64,000 bases of DNA, from positions 186,001 to 250,000 of the forward strand of contig JAEZJF010000018.1 of the NCBI GenBank assembly GCA_023415825.1. Direction: 5' to 3'. The notes under the pieces are model-generated. The model was not told the DNA's origin. It saw only the letters and a list, made by a program, of their open reading frames with translations, and searched no databases. The DNA comes from Bacillota bacterium. GTDB taxonomy: Bacteria > Bacillota > Clostridia > DSM-8532. Of the stretch, positions 18,201-25,998 are shown piece by piece; position 1 is the stretch's first letter; every line of letters begins with the position of its first letter. The position numbers were made by a program, and so were the translations under genes.

Positions 18201-20065
18201 CCTATAACGCTTGCTGCCGGAAGTTCGATTTCAAGCTCGGAATAGAACTTTCCGTCAGTAAATCCATCTTGGACGAGAGTATTCTTGGGCCACCTTCCGG
18301 AAACAAAGTAAGTAGATGCGTTTCCGTCGATTGCATTAGAAGGGGGCAGACCCGGGTAGTATCCACCTTTTACGTCGATAGCCTCTATCGGCGTAATATT
18401 GGGATTCATTTCAAAAAATTCAATTTCAGAAAGCTGAACATGGTGTTCACCTGGTCCGTAAGAGCCAAAGTTGCTTTTTTCCACTCTTATTCTAATCGCA
18501 TTGGTCACAAAGGTTGAAAGGAATTTTTGTGTACCTATCACAACGGGACCGGCTGAATCCACCTTGGCGAGCTCAACCCACTTGGATTCCCCGTCATTCC
18601 AGCCTTCAACAACAACATAAGGTACGATAAGGTTGGTAAACTTAATGGCTGATAAGGTCTTAGCCGAGTTAAATTCATAGGTAAGCGTAGCCTTACCGCC
18701 CGATGTGGGGCCGCTCCACCAGTAATCTGCGGTATTTCCATTTGTAAGTATGGCAAGGGATTGACCGGCTGTATTTTCCGGACAAGTGACAGATTTGATC
18801 TGACCAGGGTCCAGCTTTGAGGGCAGAATCGGAGCAAGGACGTTTTCACCGAAGAATTTGATTTCTCCTCCCTGAGCCTGTTCCCAAGCGCCTTTACCTA
18901 CAACAAGCTTAATCCTGTCAGCAAACACATAATTGGCAAAGTCTAACTCATGACCATAAGTGCCTGACGACTCATCAAGACTGTAGGCATCTCCGGCTGA
19001 GGACCCGATCTCTACCCAATCGCCTGCAACATAGTCATAAGCAAAAGCAGTTATAGGCGTAGTATACATATTGTATGTTCTGATCTTTTTTAAATTAACC
19101 GCCTTCTCGAAGGTGAATTCAAGACTGGACGTTGCAGCCCCTTGCTTAGCAACCCAATATGTATTATAATCACCGTCAATAAGGTTTGAAGCAGGATTGC
19201 TAGACGGGCCGGGATCATCACCGAAATCTCCATCGGATGTAACGGATTGAACGGTGAGAGGATCGGATTTTAGCTGCGTGTCAACCACTTTTGATATTTC
19301 AACACCGCTATATACATCCATACCGTATGCGCGTATAACGGTAAGCTCCTTAAAGCCGTCATTGTTCACATCGGCTGCGGCAAGGCCGGGTGAAAACGCC
19401 GCAATACCACCTTCATTTTCAGACCTTGAGTCTATGATGCGATTTGCCAGCTTACACCTAAAGGTCCCGTTATCGTTTGTAAACTTATAAACAGACAGAT
19501 AAGAATGCTTGTAAATGTAAATGACCACTTCGTAATTACCATCCTTATCCAGGTCGTCAAGTACAAAGCGCCCTTTGGAGAGATTGTCGCTGAACTCTTC
19601 AACATGAAGCACTGAACCGGTATCAGCTCGAAGAATGATCATCTTCTTTTCGCCCCAGACAAGAGCTTCCAGGATACCATCATTGTTAAGGTCTTTAACA
19701 GTGAATACTTCAGTTGCCTGCATGACTTCCGTCATCCAAAGCTGTGTGCCGCCGCTATCAACAGCTGTAACACGAGAGGAGTCCGTCATCAGGATTTCCT
19801 GCTGGCCATCGCCATTGATGTCGGCATAATAGGGAGAAGTGTCAACTTTACCTGTCACAAACAAAGATGCTGCTTCACGCGGGTCAACAATATCGCCCGG
19901 AGTTTCCTGATGACCCTGTAGGGTGGCAGTGTTTCGCCATAGGGGCCAGGAGCCCGCTGCCCCCGTCTCCGCAGTCTGTACTGCTGCAGAAGATAGGGAT
20001 GGCATCGCCATCGTAGCAGCTAGAGCAATAGCCTGGATAATACTGACCATTTTTCTTTTCAGCAT
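15269..20065 (-). CDS. Giant secreted FG-GAP / F5-8C (discoidin) / FIMAH-domain protein
   Basis: 1598 residues with a Sec signal peptide (MLKRKM, hydrophobic stretch, cleavage near SSAAVQ). FG-GAP/VCBS-type calcium-binding motifs (DINGDGQQE, DLNNDGILE, DLDKDGNYE, DVNNDGFKE) occupy residues ~60-230; two or three F5/8-type C carbohydrate-binding domains fill ~275-700 (SNLIDGDYNTYWVAK, NAIDGNASTYFV); a second, longer FG-GAP propeller region covers ~740-1510. The last ~75 residues (LVNQLTNSIKQAQHQLDKGR...) match the helical FIMAH domain found at the C-end of secreted glycan-active Firmicute proteins. No catalytic domain is evident, so it is probably a glycan-binding or adhesion protein. It is monocistronic. 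Confidence 0.85.
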   Translation of the reverse strand: MLKRKMVSIIQAIALAATMAMPSLSSAAVQTAETGAAGSWPLWRNTATLQGHQETPGDIVDPREAASLFVTGKVDTSPYYADINGDGQQEILMTDSSRVTAVDSGGTQLWMTEVMQATEVFTVKDLNNDGILEALVWGEKKMIILRADTGSVLHVEEFSDNLSKGRFVLDDLDKDGNYEVVIYIYKHSYLSVYKFTNDNGTFRCKLANRIIDSRSENEGGIAAFSPGLAAADVNNDGFKELTVIRAYGMDVYSGVEISKVVDTQLKSDPLTVQSVTSDGDFGDDPGPSSNPASNLIDGDYNTYWVAKQGAATSSLEFTFEKAVNLKKIRTYNMYTTPITAFAYDYVAGDWVEIGSSAGDAYSLDESSGTYGHELDFANYVFADRIKLVVGKGAWEQAQGGEIKFFGENVLAPILPSKLDPGQIKSVTCPENTAGQSLAILTNGNTADYWWSGPTSGGKATLTYEFNSAKTLSAIKFTNLIVPYVVVEGWNDGESKWVELAKVDSAGPVVIGTQKFLSTFVTNAIRIRVEKSNFGSYGPGEHHVQLSEIEFFEMNPNITPIEAIDVKGGYYPGLPPSNAIDGNASTYFVSGRWPKNTLVQDGFTDGKFYSELEIELPAASVIGKIITNQFYNKLTLYTSNDNGVTWDEYATAPYAGAAISGFDFSANPLVVPANNKVRLRFSEGPYTDGGYDVHDTTHGTGSPAPATPGRVAVSVQGAEITFLKPFSAGMTKIAPIDSVDFTPHLADNGRNYGHMVVKDIDGDGVQEIVALNDGVSYHISVYENNGSGDFSLFGDQYFGYSGKTNPDDGAAGRFAGGKIPYLKVTKNSVVDVNADGIDEIVYGAYTYAPGATNGNWKVYVADTKNYDSANWKFNDIAVLDGYYLKDIAFILPDSTKPVFVMSRENTVTPAGTNPLELFTFENGTFLKLTELTGVSYVSKSIETSVNISAVSGAGDSEMYTPDVNNDGQNEMILYRNGNYEFIKFANDGSYSVVASIASTLGSPTGIFTNSNVKYATTASGGIMHLVTLSGQDLWTRTSGGELSIAPTVGDIDGDNNNEMVFSIGGSIHAYFMENGQMESMFTIPGYGKTTAGSGASVVPLVDMNADGKLDIVSQTIRDTHKIFQVHNGSGSLMWEYALVNDTAGSSLGVFTIQDYTVGDVTGDQVPDIIVSVATTYPNGRTLIIDGSTHDLVYASPLTVKIGRGAENSWDRSTLPNPGSYSLADIDKDGTNEIYFVALEGYMRIKREANGTFSLNTFYPQIDATNCYIYYATPVIADLDNDGISEHVLGGGFNSFSVYKGDLITAPIVWPIPNAQWHVLMPPTGYNSDGTVKNRGDNDLNGGRRLQGIADVDGDGKMEIGLQYSTGIEGEEYAGFMYCYEGEGTAWTDSASDQAARAGAYAWDNAKQSIKWKYDMRAEFGGQNVIAVDIVTNDIDGDGKAEFIVTTNTGYLVVFNGEDNPADGRVLWSMRIGGGTKLSIPVVADVDNDGFTEIIVAAGDGALHFVDGQDTGYLLGSTSQLLNKFVETGDLSGPLVNQLTNSIKQAQHQLDKGRKDQAVKHMEDFIKHLYNQGMDKNITSDCRDALNRSAESLIESWLEG

Positions 20066-20456
20066 GTCTTTTCACTCCTTGTTATTTATTTTAGTTGTGC
20101 GTTTACCTGCGGCAGCGCACAACAGGCTTCGACCCAGAAGAAGACAAGTGGGAAAATGACATAGGTTATTAATTTGAGAAGTTACTGAATATGAGTATTT
20201 GATATCATTCCGAGCAAGCATTGAAAATACTTGCTCCATGGCTTCATGTTATTTGATATTTGATATTGGACATCTTATATCATAATATCATACACAAAAT
20301 AAATGAGTCAATATTGATACGGTAGTACTTATGTACTATTTATTGAGGGGGAGCTTGAAAGATTATTTTCACTTTTTTTAGTAAACAGAAATGGTAGCCT
20401 CTGAAATATCAAGTGCTGTAAGCAAGCCTTGATTTCATATGACTGCCATATAAATA
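20066..20456. other. 391-bp gene-free stretch with promoter and 5' leader of the FG-GAP gene
   Basis: It holds the ribosome binding site AAGGAGTG before the ATG at 20065, a hairpin (GTTGTGCG at 20094-20101 with CGCACAAC at 20116-20123), and a promoter at 20282-20311. The left part contains a copy of the short repeat motif also found near 6.3 kb. No ORF of note is present. Confidence 0.6.
20282..20311 (-). promoter_or_regulatory. Candidate promoter of the FG-GAP protein gene
   Basis: TTGACT (20306-20311), 18-base spacer and TATTAT (20282-20287) on the minus strand. It predicts a leader of about 210 bases containing the 20094-20123 hairpin. Tandem TATGATAT repeats overlap the -10. Confidence 0.55.
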
Positions 20457-21134
20457 TTATGCCAGGTAATCGATTGAGTCATTGATGTGAAGTGTCATAA
20501 GCGATTTTGCGAGCTCTTTTTCCTTACGTTCAATTGCTTCCAGCATCTGCTTATGTCTGCTAATGGAGCGCTCGGATGCATTAGGCACAACCATGTCGCG
20601 CTTCATCTGTTCTCTTAACATATCCTGCAGAGTATTGAGCATCTGGAACAAAACACGGTTTTTACTTGCCTTAGCAATTAGCAAATGGAAACTGATATCC
20701 AGTTCGTTATATTCCTCGAAATCTTTATTTAATAAGGCTTTCTCCATTTTTTCAAAGATTTGCTTCATTTCATTCAATTTTTCTTCATCTATTCTGTCTA
20801 TACACAGGGAAATGGACTGAACTTCAAGAGGAAGCCTCGCTTCGCAAATCTCGCGGATATCGATGTTGCTCATGACAAGCACCGGTAAAAGCGGTTTCAT
20901 AAAAGATTCAGGCGTAACCTCATTTACAAAGGAGCCTATGCCATGCTTTATAGTAATAAGCCCCATTGAATCAAGCTTTTTCATAGCCTCTCTCACTGTA
21001 AACCGGCTTACCTCATACTTTTTTGCCAGCTCATATTCACCCGCTATTTTGTCACCGGGTTTCAGCACGCCAGCAATAATATCCTTAGATAAACCATCAA
21101 ATATAATATCACACAAATTACTTCTGCTTTTCAT
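20457..21134 (-). CDS. GntR-family (FadR-type) transcriptional regulator
   Basis: 225 residues. The N-terminal winged helix (about 1-70: ISKDIIAGVLKPGDKI-like, then SRFTVREAMKKLDSMGLI) is the GntR DNA-binding domain; the helical C-terminal part (about 85-225) is FCD-type, which binds small carboxylates or sugars. I chose the ATG at 21132-21134, with AGGAGG four bases upstream; the longer upstream reading frame lacks a binding site. It lies behind glutamate dehydrogenase and nagA on the same strand, so it may control amino-sugar or glutamate use. The last residues (SIDYLA) close a typical FadR length. Confidence 0.88.
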   Translation of the reverse strand: MKSRSNLCDIIFDGLSKDIIAGVLKPGDKIAGEYELAKKYEVSRFTVREAMKKLDSMGLITIKHGIGSFVNEVTPESFMKPLLPVLVMSNIDIREICEARLPLEVQSISLCIDRIDEEKLNEMKQIFEKMEKALLNKDFEEYNELDISFHLLIAKASKNRVLFQMLNTLQDMLREQMKRDMVVPNASERSISRHKQMLEAIERKEKELAKSLMTLHINDSIDYLA

Positions 21135-21276
21135 TTGGCCTCCTATGTACATAACAAAGTGAAAAAATGAAACATGGCTTAACTGATGAATATCCAACAT
21201 CTAATGCCACATTTTATTATACTTTTTTTATGTATAGATGGCAAGATATATAATTTTCTTCCGTTATAACCATAAA

Positions 21277-22536
21277 TCACGGGAATACGCCACGGATTTT
21301 TTTAGCCTTCACAATTCTATCAATCGCTACCATATACGCACCCATTCTTAATGTGGTGTTTTTCTCAGTCGTTTTATCCCAGACTTCGTTAAAAGCCCGG
21401 ATCATGATTTTTTCAAGGATTCGATTGACTTCATCCTCATCCCACATCAGTGACTGAATATTCTGAACCCATTCAAAGTATGATACAACTACGCCGCCTG
21501 CATTGGCCAGAATATCAGGAACCACCTTTTTCCCGTTCCTCTCCAGGATTTTGTCCGCCTCTACCGTACTTGGGCCGTTTGCACCTTCAACAATAAACCG
21601 CGCCTTAATGTTCGGGGCAATCTCCTTGGTAATCTGATTTTCAAGTGCGGCAGGAATCAGAACATCAGCATCACAGGCCAGAAGTTCTTCGTTAGTGATG
21701 TGCGATACTCCAGGTGATTTGTAATCCGTTATGAGATTTCCGTTTTGTGAAAGGAATTTCAATATTTCCTCCACATGAAGACCGTCCTTGTTGTATAATC
21801 CTCCCGAAACATCACTTACAGCTACAACCTTGCAGCCTTCATTATTAAGAAGCCGCGCAGCCGTACCTCCTACATTGCCCATGCCCTGTACAGCCACTCT
21901 TGTTCCAATCATTGGAATTCCCATGCGATGAAGGATTTCGCGTGTCACAAACATGACTCCCCGGCCGGTGGCTTCCTTTCTCCCAAGTGAGCCCCCTATA
22001 TCTACAGGCTTACCGGTTACGACACCGGGGACTGTATATCCCTTGAACATACTGTATGTATCCATAATCCAGCCCATTACTTCTGCATTGGTTCCAACAT
22101 CCGGAGCTGGAATATCCCTTTCCGGCCCGATTAAGGGAAGAATCATGGCGGTATACCTTCGGGTCAATTTCTTTAATTCATTCCTTGAAAGCTCTCTCGG
22201 ATTGACCTTGACAGCCCCTTTACCGCCGCCATATGGAATATTGACTACTGCGCATTTGAAAGACATCCAGGCCGACAGCGCTTTTACCTCATCCATATCA
22301 ACATCCTGGTGGTAACGGATTCCGCCTTTGTAAGGCCCCCTGCAGCTTGAATGCTGTACTCGATAACCTTCAAAAACCCGGGTTGAACCATCGTCCATTT
22401 CTACTGGTATGGCTACTTTCAATTCACGTTCCGGATATTTCAATATGACGTAATCATTTTCCTCTAATCCCAACATATTGGCCGCTTTGTCCAAAACCTC
22501 AAGCATGTTTTCATATGGATTATATTTTTCTGCCAT
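21277..22536 (-). CDS. gdhA: Glutamate dehydrogenase (Glu/Leu/Phe/Val dehydrogenase family)
   Basis: 419 residues, the usual length of hexameric bacterial/archaeal glutamate dehydrogenases. The substrate-binding half shows PYKGGIRYHQ, AWMSFKCAVVNIP and the glycine-rich YGGGKGAVKV; the conserved GPERDIPAPDVGTN follows; the Rossmann motif GMGNVGGTAARLL binds the nucleotide. It interconverts glutamate and 2-oxoglutarate plus ammonia in the cytoplasm. The ATG at 22534-22536 was chosen because AGGAGG lies seven bases upstream. Located 88 bp after nagA, it could handle ammonia released from amino sugars. Confidence 0.95.
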   Translation of the reverse strand: MAEKYNPYENMLEVLDKAANMLGLEENDYVILKYPERELKVAIPVEMDDGSTRVFEGYRVQHSSCRGPYKGGIRYHQDVDMDEVKALSAWMSFKCAVVNIPYGGGKGAVKVNPRELSRNELKKLTRRYTAMILPLIGPERDIPAPDVGTNAEVMGWIMDTYSMFKGYTVPGVVTGKPVDIGGSLGRKEATGRGVMFVTREILHRMGIPMIGTRVAVQGMGNVGGTAARLLNNEGCKVVAVSDVSGGLYNKDGLHVEEILKFLSQNGNLITDYKSPGVSHITNEELLACDADVLIPAALENQITKEIAPNIKARFIVEGANGPSTVEADKILERNGKKVVPDILANAGGVVVSYFEWVQNIQSLMWDEDEVNRILEKIMIRAFNEVWDKTTEKNTTLRMGAYMVAIDRIVKAKKIRGVFP

Positions 22537-22624
22537 TTTTGTTCCTCCTAACATCCGGGTAAATAAGCCCATCCTATCATTTTTTGTATTATGCGTCTTT
22601 CGCGCTTTGCTTTGGCCTTAAGGA

Positions 22625-23812
22625 TCATTCAGGTTTTTCGTAAACTGTCCGTCCTCCGACAATAGTCCGCCGGATCTGAATGTTATCGTCAAAAAAGACA
22701 ATGTCCGCATCCTTTCCGGATGATATGGAGCCCTTGCGCTGAGCAATACCCAGGATAGAAGCCGGTGTGGAGGTCATCATTCTTATTGCATCCGTCAAAG
22801 GAGCCCCTGCCAGCTTTACCATATTTCTGACAAGGCGGTCGGCAGTAGCCGTACTACCTGCAAAAGCAGATCTATCCGGCAGCTTGGCCACCCCATCCTC
22901 CACAAGTACCGCTTGACCACCTTTAAGGCTTCCCAGAATGCTTTCGCCTTCAGGCATACCGGCTGCTCTCATTGAATCCGTCACCAATGCGGTACAGGAA
23001 GGCCCTTTTATCTTGTAAATCAACTTCAGAAGCTCTTGCGGCAAATGCACCCCATCGGCAATAATCTCAACCGTCATCTCGTCTATAAGGTACGCGCTTT
23101 CAATAACTCCTCCATACCTGAATGCATTAATTCTTCTGACCCCTGACATTGCCGAGTATAAATGGGTAATATGGGTATATCCGTTTTCGAAGGCTTCCTC
23201 GACCTGGGACGATATGGCATCCGAATGTGCAATGGATGCAAGAATGCCTCTTTCTTTTAGCTGCCTTCCGAACTCAAGTGCTCCGTCCAATTCGGGAGCC
23301 GCACTCCAACGAAGTATGTCATCCGTGCTGTTGAGCACTTGAAGATATTCCCGGGGGTCCGGGTTTTTAATATACCTGGGATCCTGTGCTCCTTTTTGTG
23401 CCATTGAGAAATACGGCCCCTCTAAGTGAAGCCCAAGAAGAAGCGCTCCGTTGTACTTTGTGTCCTTTGCTTGTTTGAATACTTGAAGTGTATTTTTTAG
23501 TTCCTCCATGGTGCTGGTCAGTGTTGTAGCTACTAAGGCTGTGGTCCCGTACTCTGCATGCTTTGAAGCCGCTCCGGTAAATGCTTCCACTGTTCCGTCC
23601 ATAAAATCGTGGCCGCCGCCGCCATGGGTATGAATATCGACAAAGCCTGGAGAAACATATAGTCCTCCTGCGTCAATGATCATGCAGCTTTCGGATGTAC
23701 AGACATCCCCCCCTGCATGCTTGATAATACCATCTTCAATTATAACACATGCATTCTCCACCAAGCGATACGGAGTAACCAACCTTGCATTAATTATCTT
23801 TACTTGTTCCAC
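22625..23812 (-). CDS. nagA: N-acetylglucosamine-6-phosphate deacetylase
   Basis: 395 residues. PGFVDIHTHGGGGHDFMDG carries the HxH metal site; LHLEGPYFS, IAHSDA and ITHLYSAM hold the further ligands, and LVTDSMRAAGMPEG the catalytic Asp. It removes acetate from GlcNAc-6-phosphate in the cytoplasm. I placed the start at GTG 23810-23812, where GAGGTG lies six bases upstream; a longer frame begins with TTG and has no ribosome binding site. The usual partner nagB is present only as a relic just upstream. Confidence 0.95.
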   Translation of the reverse strand: MEQVKIINARLVTPYRLVENACVIIEDGIIKHAGGDVCTSESCMIIDAGGLYVSPGFVDIHTHGGGGHDFMDGTVEAFTGAASKHAEYGTTALVATTLTSTMEELKNTLQVFKQAKDTKYNGALLLGLHLEGPYFSMAQKGAQDPRYIKNPDPREYLQVLNSTDDILRWSAAPELDGALEFGRQLKERGILASIAHSDAISSQVEEAFENGYTHITHLYSAMSGVRRINAFRYGGVIESAYLIDEMTVEIIADGVHLPQELLKLIYKIKGPSCTALVTDSMRAAGMPEGESILGSLKGGQAVLVEDGVAKLPDRSAFAGSTATADRLVRNMVKLAGAPLTDAIRMMTSTPASILGIAQRKGSISSGKDADIVFFDDNIQIRRTIVGGRTVYEKPE

Positions 23813-23860
23813 GACTGTCACCTCATAGTTCTTAAGTTTAACCAATAATAATATATACCC

Positions 23861-24064
23861 TTAGAGCAGATGATAGGCACTGTCCATGTCCGTAAATAAT
23901 ACTGCATTTTTGTGAGTTCTCAATATAGTTGCCGGACAACTGGTTCCAATTTGGTCCTTTGCTGTGTGATAAACCGCCTCAGTTTTTGTTCTCCCAGGGA
24001 ACCATGCCATAGATGTATTCTTTACCCTCACCAAATCTTCTCTTAAATGTATGATATCAGACAA
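23861..24064 (-). pseudogene. C-terminal relic of a NagB-like glucosamine-6-phosphate deaminase
   Basis: The open frame ends with WFPGRTKTEAVYHT and CPATILRTHKNAVLFTDMDS, the C-terminal ~50 residues of NagB-like isomerase/deaminase proteins (family pattern VPGPHKAEAV ... CPASILRTH ... LDxDSA). The preceding ~20 residues (MSDIIHLREDLVRVKN) do not fit the family, and full members have about 240 residues, so most of the gene is missing. It lies directly upstream of nagA on the same strand, where nagB is often found. I regard it as a deletion remnant. Confidence 0.75.
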
Positions 24065-24066
24065 CT

Positions 24067-24201
24067 TTATTTTGTGTCAAGCCATTCATCAATATACAGT
24101 TCAATGTCCTCAATATTCAAATATATGGATATAACGGAACAATCATACCACTTGCCCCGAGACTTGCTTGCTGCTTCGTGCAATTCTTTCGGGCAAGCAC
24201 A
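24067..24201 (-). pseudogene. Possible 3' remnant of another gene
   Basis: A stop at 24067-24069 closes an open frame of about 44 codons with protein-like composition (...HEAASKSRGKWYD ... LNIEDIELYIDEWLDTK). It has no start codon with a binding site and is in a different frame from the nagB-like relic just downstream. It may be the tail of a lost gene cut by the same deletion. I do not recognise the family. Confidence 0.3.
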
Positions 24202-24257
24202 TTAGGACTGAAAACCCAATATATTATTTTATAGGATGGTTTTCAGGAGAAAAAAAA

Positions 24258-24590
24258 ATGGCTTATCGCATCACCATTGACACAGACAGGCGCATCTTGA
24301 CACTTTTTAAAGATGAGATAGTCTACAGAATCTATCCTGCAGCCATAGGAAAGCCGTCAACACCAACACCGAAGGGAACCTTCAAGATCGTTAACCGGGT
24401 TATTAATCCGGGCGGGCCCTTCGGTGTGCGATGGTTAGGACTAAATAAGCCTCACATCGGTATTCACGGCACAAATAATCCTTCCTCCATCGGCAAGAAT
24501 GTAACCAATGGCTGTATAAGATTGTATAACAAGGACATTTTGGAATTGAGCAAGGCCGTACCCATCGGCACTGAGGTGACGATTATTTAA
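24258..24590 (+). CDS. Minimal YkuD-type L,D-transpeptidase
   Basis: 110 residues comprising a bare YkuD domain: HGTNNPSSIG (His70) and NGCIRLYNKD (Cys86, Arg88) form the HxxG...SxGCxR-type active site. Such enzymes make L,D cross-links in peptidoglycan or attach proteins. It has no signal peptide or membrane helix, odd for a wall enzyme, although small cytoplasm-looking YkuD proteins are common in Clostridia. The ATG at 24258 follows CAGGAG; an upstream in-frame ATG lacks one. A short CTTGG tandem repeat follows the gene. Confidence 0.88.
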   Translation: MAYRITIDTDRRILTLFKDEIVYRIYPAAIGKPSTPTPKGTFKIVNRVINPGGPFGVRWLGLNKPHIGIHGTNNPSSIGKNVTNGCIRLYNKDILELSKAVPIGTEVTII

Positions 24591-24594
24591 GATT

Positions 24595-24617
24595 AAGCTT
24601 GGCTTGGCTTGGCTTGC
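24595..24617. repeat. Short CTTGG tandem repeat
   Basis: AAGCTTGGCTTGGCTTGGCT repeats a five-base unit about four times in the 28-bp gap between two convergent genes. Confidence 0.6.
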
Positions 24618-24618
24618 T

Positions 24619-25077
24619 TTACTCTGTCTTTTTAAAAATGAAGAAGGTTCCAAGGCTGTTGGCCAGCAAGGTTTCGTCGTTCACCACATAAAAGACAATG
24701 CCGTCATTATAGGATGGATCATTTACAACAGATACCTGAGAAATGTTGCTTCCCTTAATTCCAAGACTGTCAAAGCTCGTTCCGGTCATTGCTTCAAAGC
24801 TATCTTTAGGAATATCAATGGTTATATATTCAGGATCAGAAACAGTTTGCCCCAATGAATCTATTTGGTCACCAAAGCATGTTGCCTCTTCTGCGGAAAA
24901 GGTCAGGCTTACATTCATAATTGTCTCTAAATTCTCTTCGCTGAAATTTCCCATTGGCGCATCCGGCAGCAAGCCATCTATTGACCACACACCATAATAG
25001 GAGGGTTCAGATCCGGAACAGCCTATTAATCCAATTCCAAGCAGCATACACAAAACCAAAGCCATTACATTCTTCAT
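24619..25077 (-). CDS. Small lipoprotein of unknown function
   Basis: 152 residues with a lipoprotein signal peptide (MKNVMALVLCMLLGIGLIGC, Cys20). The mature part is acidic and beta-rich (YYGVWSIDGLLPDAPMG, then SLTFSAEEATCFGDQ), like small lipocalin-style lipoproteins of Clostridia. No family is assigned. It is convergent with the YkuD gene and divergent from the secreted protein at 25249; its upstream region contains the first copy of the TCACCC hairpin. Confidence 0.75.
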   Translation of the reverse strand: MKNVMALVLCMLLGIGLIGCSGSEPSYYGVWSIDGLLPDAPMGNFSEENLETIMNVSLTFSAEEATCFGDQIDSLGQTVSDPEYITIDIPKDSFEAMTGTSFDSLGIKGSNISQVSVVNDPSYNDGIVFYVVNDETLLANSLGTFFIFKKTE

Positions 25078-25143
25078 ATGATCTTCCTTTCAGTTACGAT
25101 AGATTTTATTTGCCCCCATCATACTACATGAATTTGCTCATTT

Positions 25144-25166
25144 AAAATCACCCGTCGGGTGATTTT
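25144..25166. terminator. TCACCC hairpin, copy 1
   Basis: Perfect AAAATCACCC-gtc-GGGTGATTTT stem with T-tails on both strands. It lies between divergent genes, so it does not end an adjacent gene; it may be an attenuator in the leader of the gene at 25249, or insulate it from antisense reads. Confidence 0.65.
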
Positions 25167-25248
25167 ATTGCCAATGAAATCCTTATACAATTCAAGAATG
25201 ATTCATAGGAAAATCCTTGGTTAGTAAAAAGAAAAGGAGGCTTTCGAT

Positions 25249-25986
25249 ATGTCCGTCCAAGTTAATCATAAAGAAAAGGTATTCAACCTACCCATCAGAA
25301 TACTATCCCTACTCCTGGCAGTGATGCTGTCGGTACTTTTTATGCAGCCCCACGTATTGGCTGATGAGTTCGGTTACAGTAGTAATACAAACGGTTATAT
25401 CAAACTGGTACGTTCCTTCATTAACCAGAAAGGGAACTTTTGCATGGAGGTGGAGGCTTCGGGTCTGGAGAACGGATCCATCGACGGCTGTCTGATCGAT
25501 GAGTCGGGAGTCGTTATCGACAGGTGGTCCACCCTAGATCACACCAATTATACTTATCCGGTGAAATATACATTTTCAAGAGACTATTCCATCACACCCA
25601 CCGGCCAATATACCATGATGCTTACCCATTCAACCGCTTTTAACACACAGAGCTGGTCCTTCGGCATCAAGCATACACAAAAAGCGGTAATGACGCTCAA
25701 GGAAGCTTTCAAGATAAAGCTGGATGACGGAAGCTACGTACACAAGCTGGTCTTCAATCTGAACGGGGCCCAAGGTAAAGCACTCTACTGCGAGATCTAT
25801 TCCAAGGATGGCAAGCTGCTTAAGCAATACAGCCTTGATGAGTTCCTGTACGGATCTGGGAAATGGACTGTTAAGTGGGATTATTACCCAACTAAAGGAT
25901 TGAAAGTAACGAGTGGTGATTACATTATCAAGTACTGGATCAAGGATGGAACGCCAAAACAGACAACCATCGCTGTCCAGATATAG
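25249..25986 (+). CDS. Secreted protein of unknown function, Ig-like fold predicted
   Basis: 245 residues. After an N-terminal basic stretch a hydrophobic helix (~16-33) and VLADEF form a Sec signal peptide. The rest is beta-rich, with two similar halves containing LIDESGVVIDRWSTLDH ... GQYTMML and IYSKDGKLLKQYSLDE ... SGDYIIKYW, suggesting two Ig-like or FlgD-type repeats. AAGGAGG stands eight bases before the ATG. The next gene begins 12 bases after its stop, so both are co-expressed extracellular proteins. Confidence 0.7.
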   Translation: MSVQVNHKEKVFNLPIRILSLLLAVMLSVLFMQPHVLADEFGYSSNTNGYIKLVRSFINQKGNFCMEVEASGLENGSIDGCLIDESGVVIDRWSTLDHTNYTYPVKYTFSRDYSITPTGQYTMMLTHSTAFNTQSWSFGIKHTQKAVMTLKEAFKIKLDDGSYVHKLVFNLNGAQGKALYCEIYSKDGKLLKQYSLDEFLYGSGKWTVKWDYYPTKGLKVTSGDYIIKYWIKDGTPKQTTIAVQI

Positions 25987-25998
25987 GGGGTGAAGACA

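Noticed and set aside
21132..21200. Longer GntR reading frame starting at 21200
   Set aside because: It lacks a ribosome binding site and the extra residues do not fit the family; the ATG at 21132-21134 follows AGGAGG.
24168..24257. Upstream in-frame ATG for the YkuD protein
   Set aside because: The segment has no ribosome binding site, overlaps the relic region and adds a non-family N-terminus.
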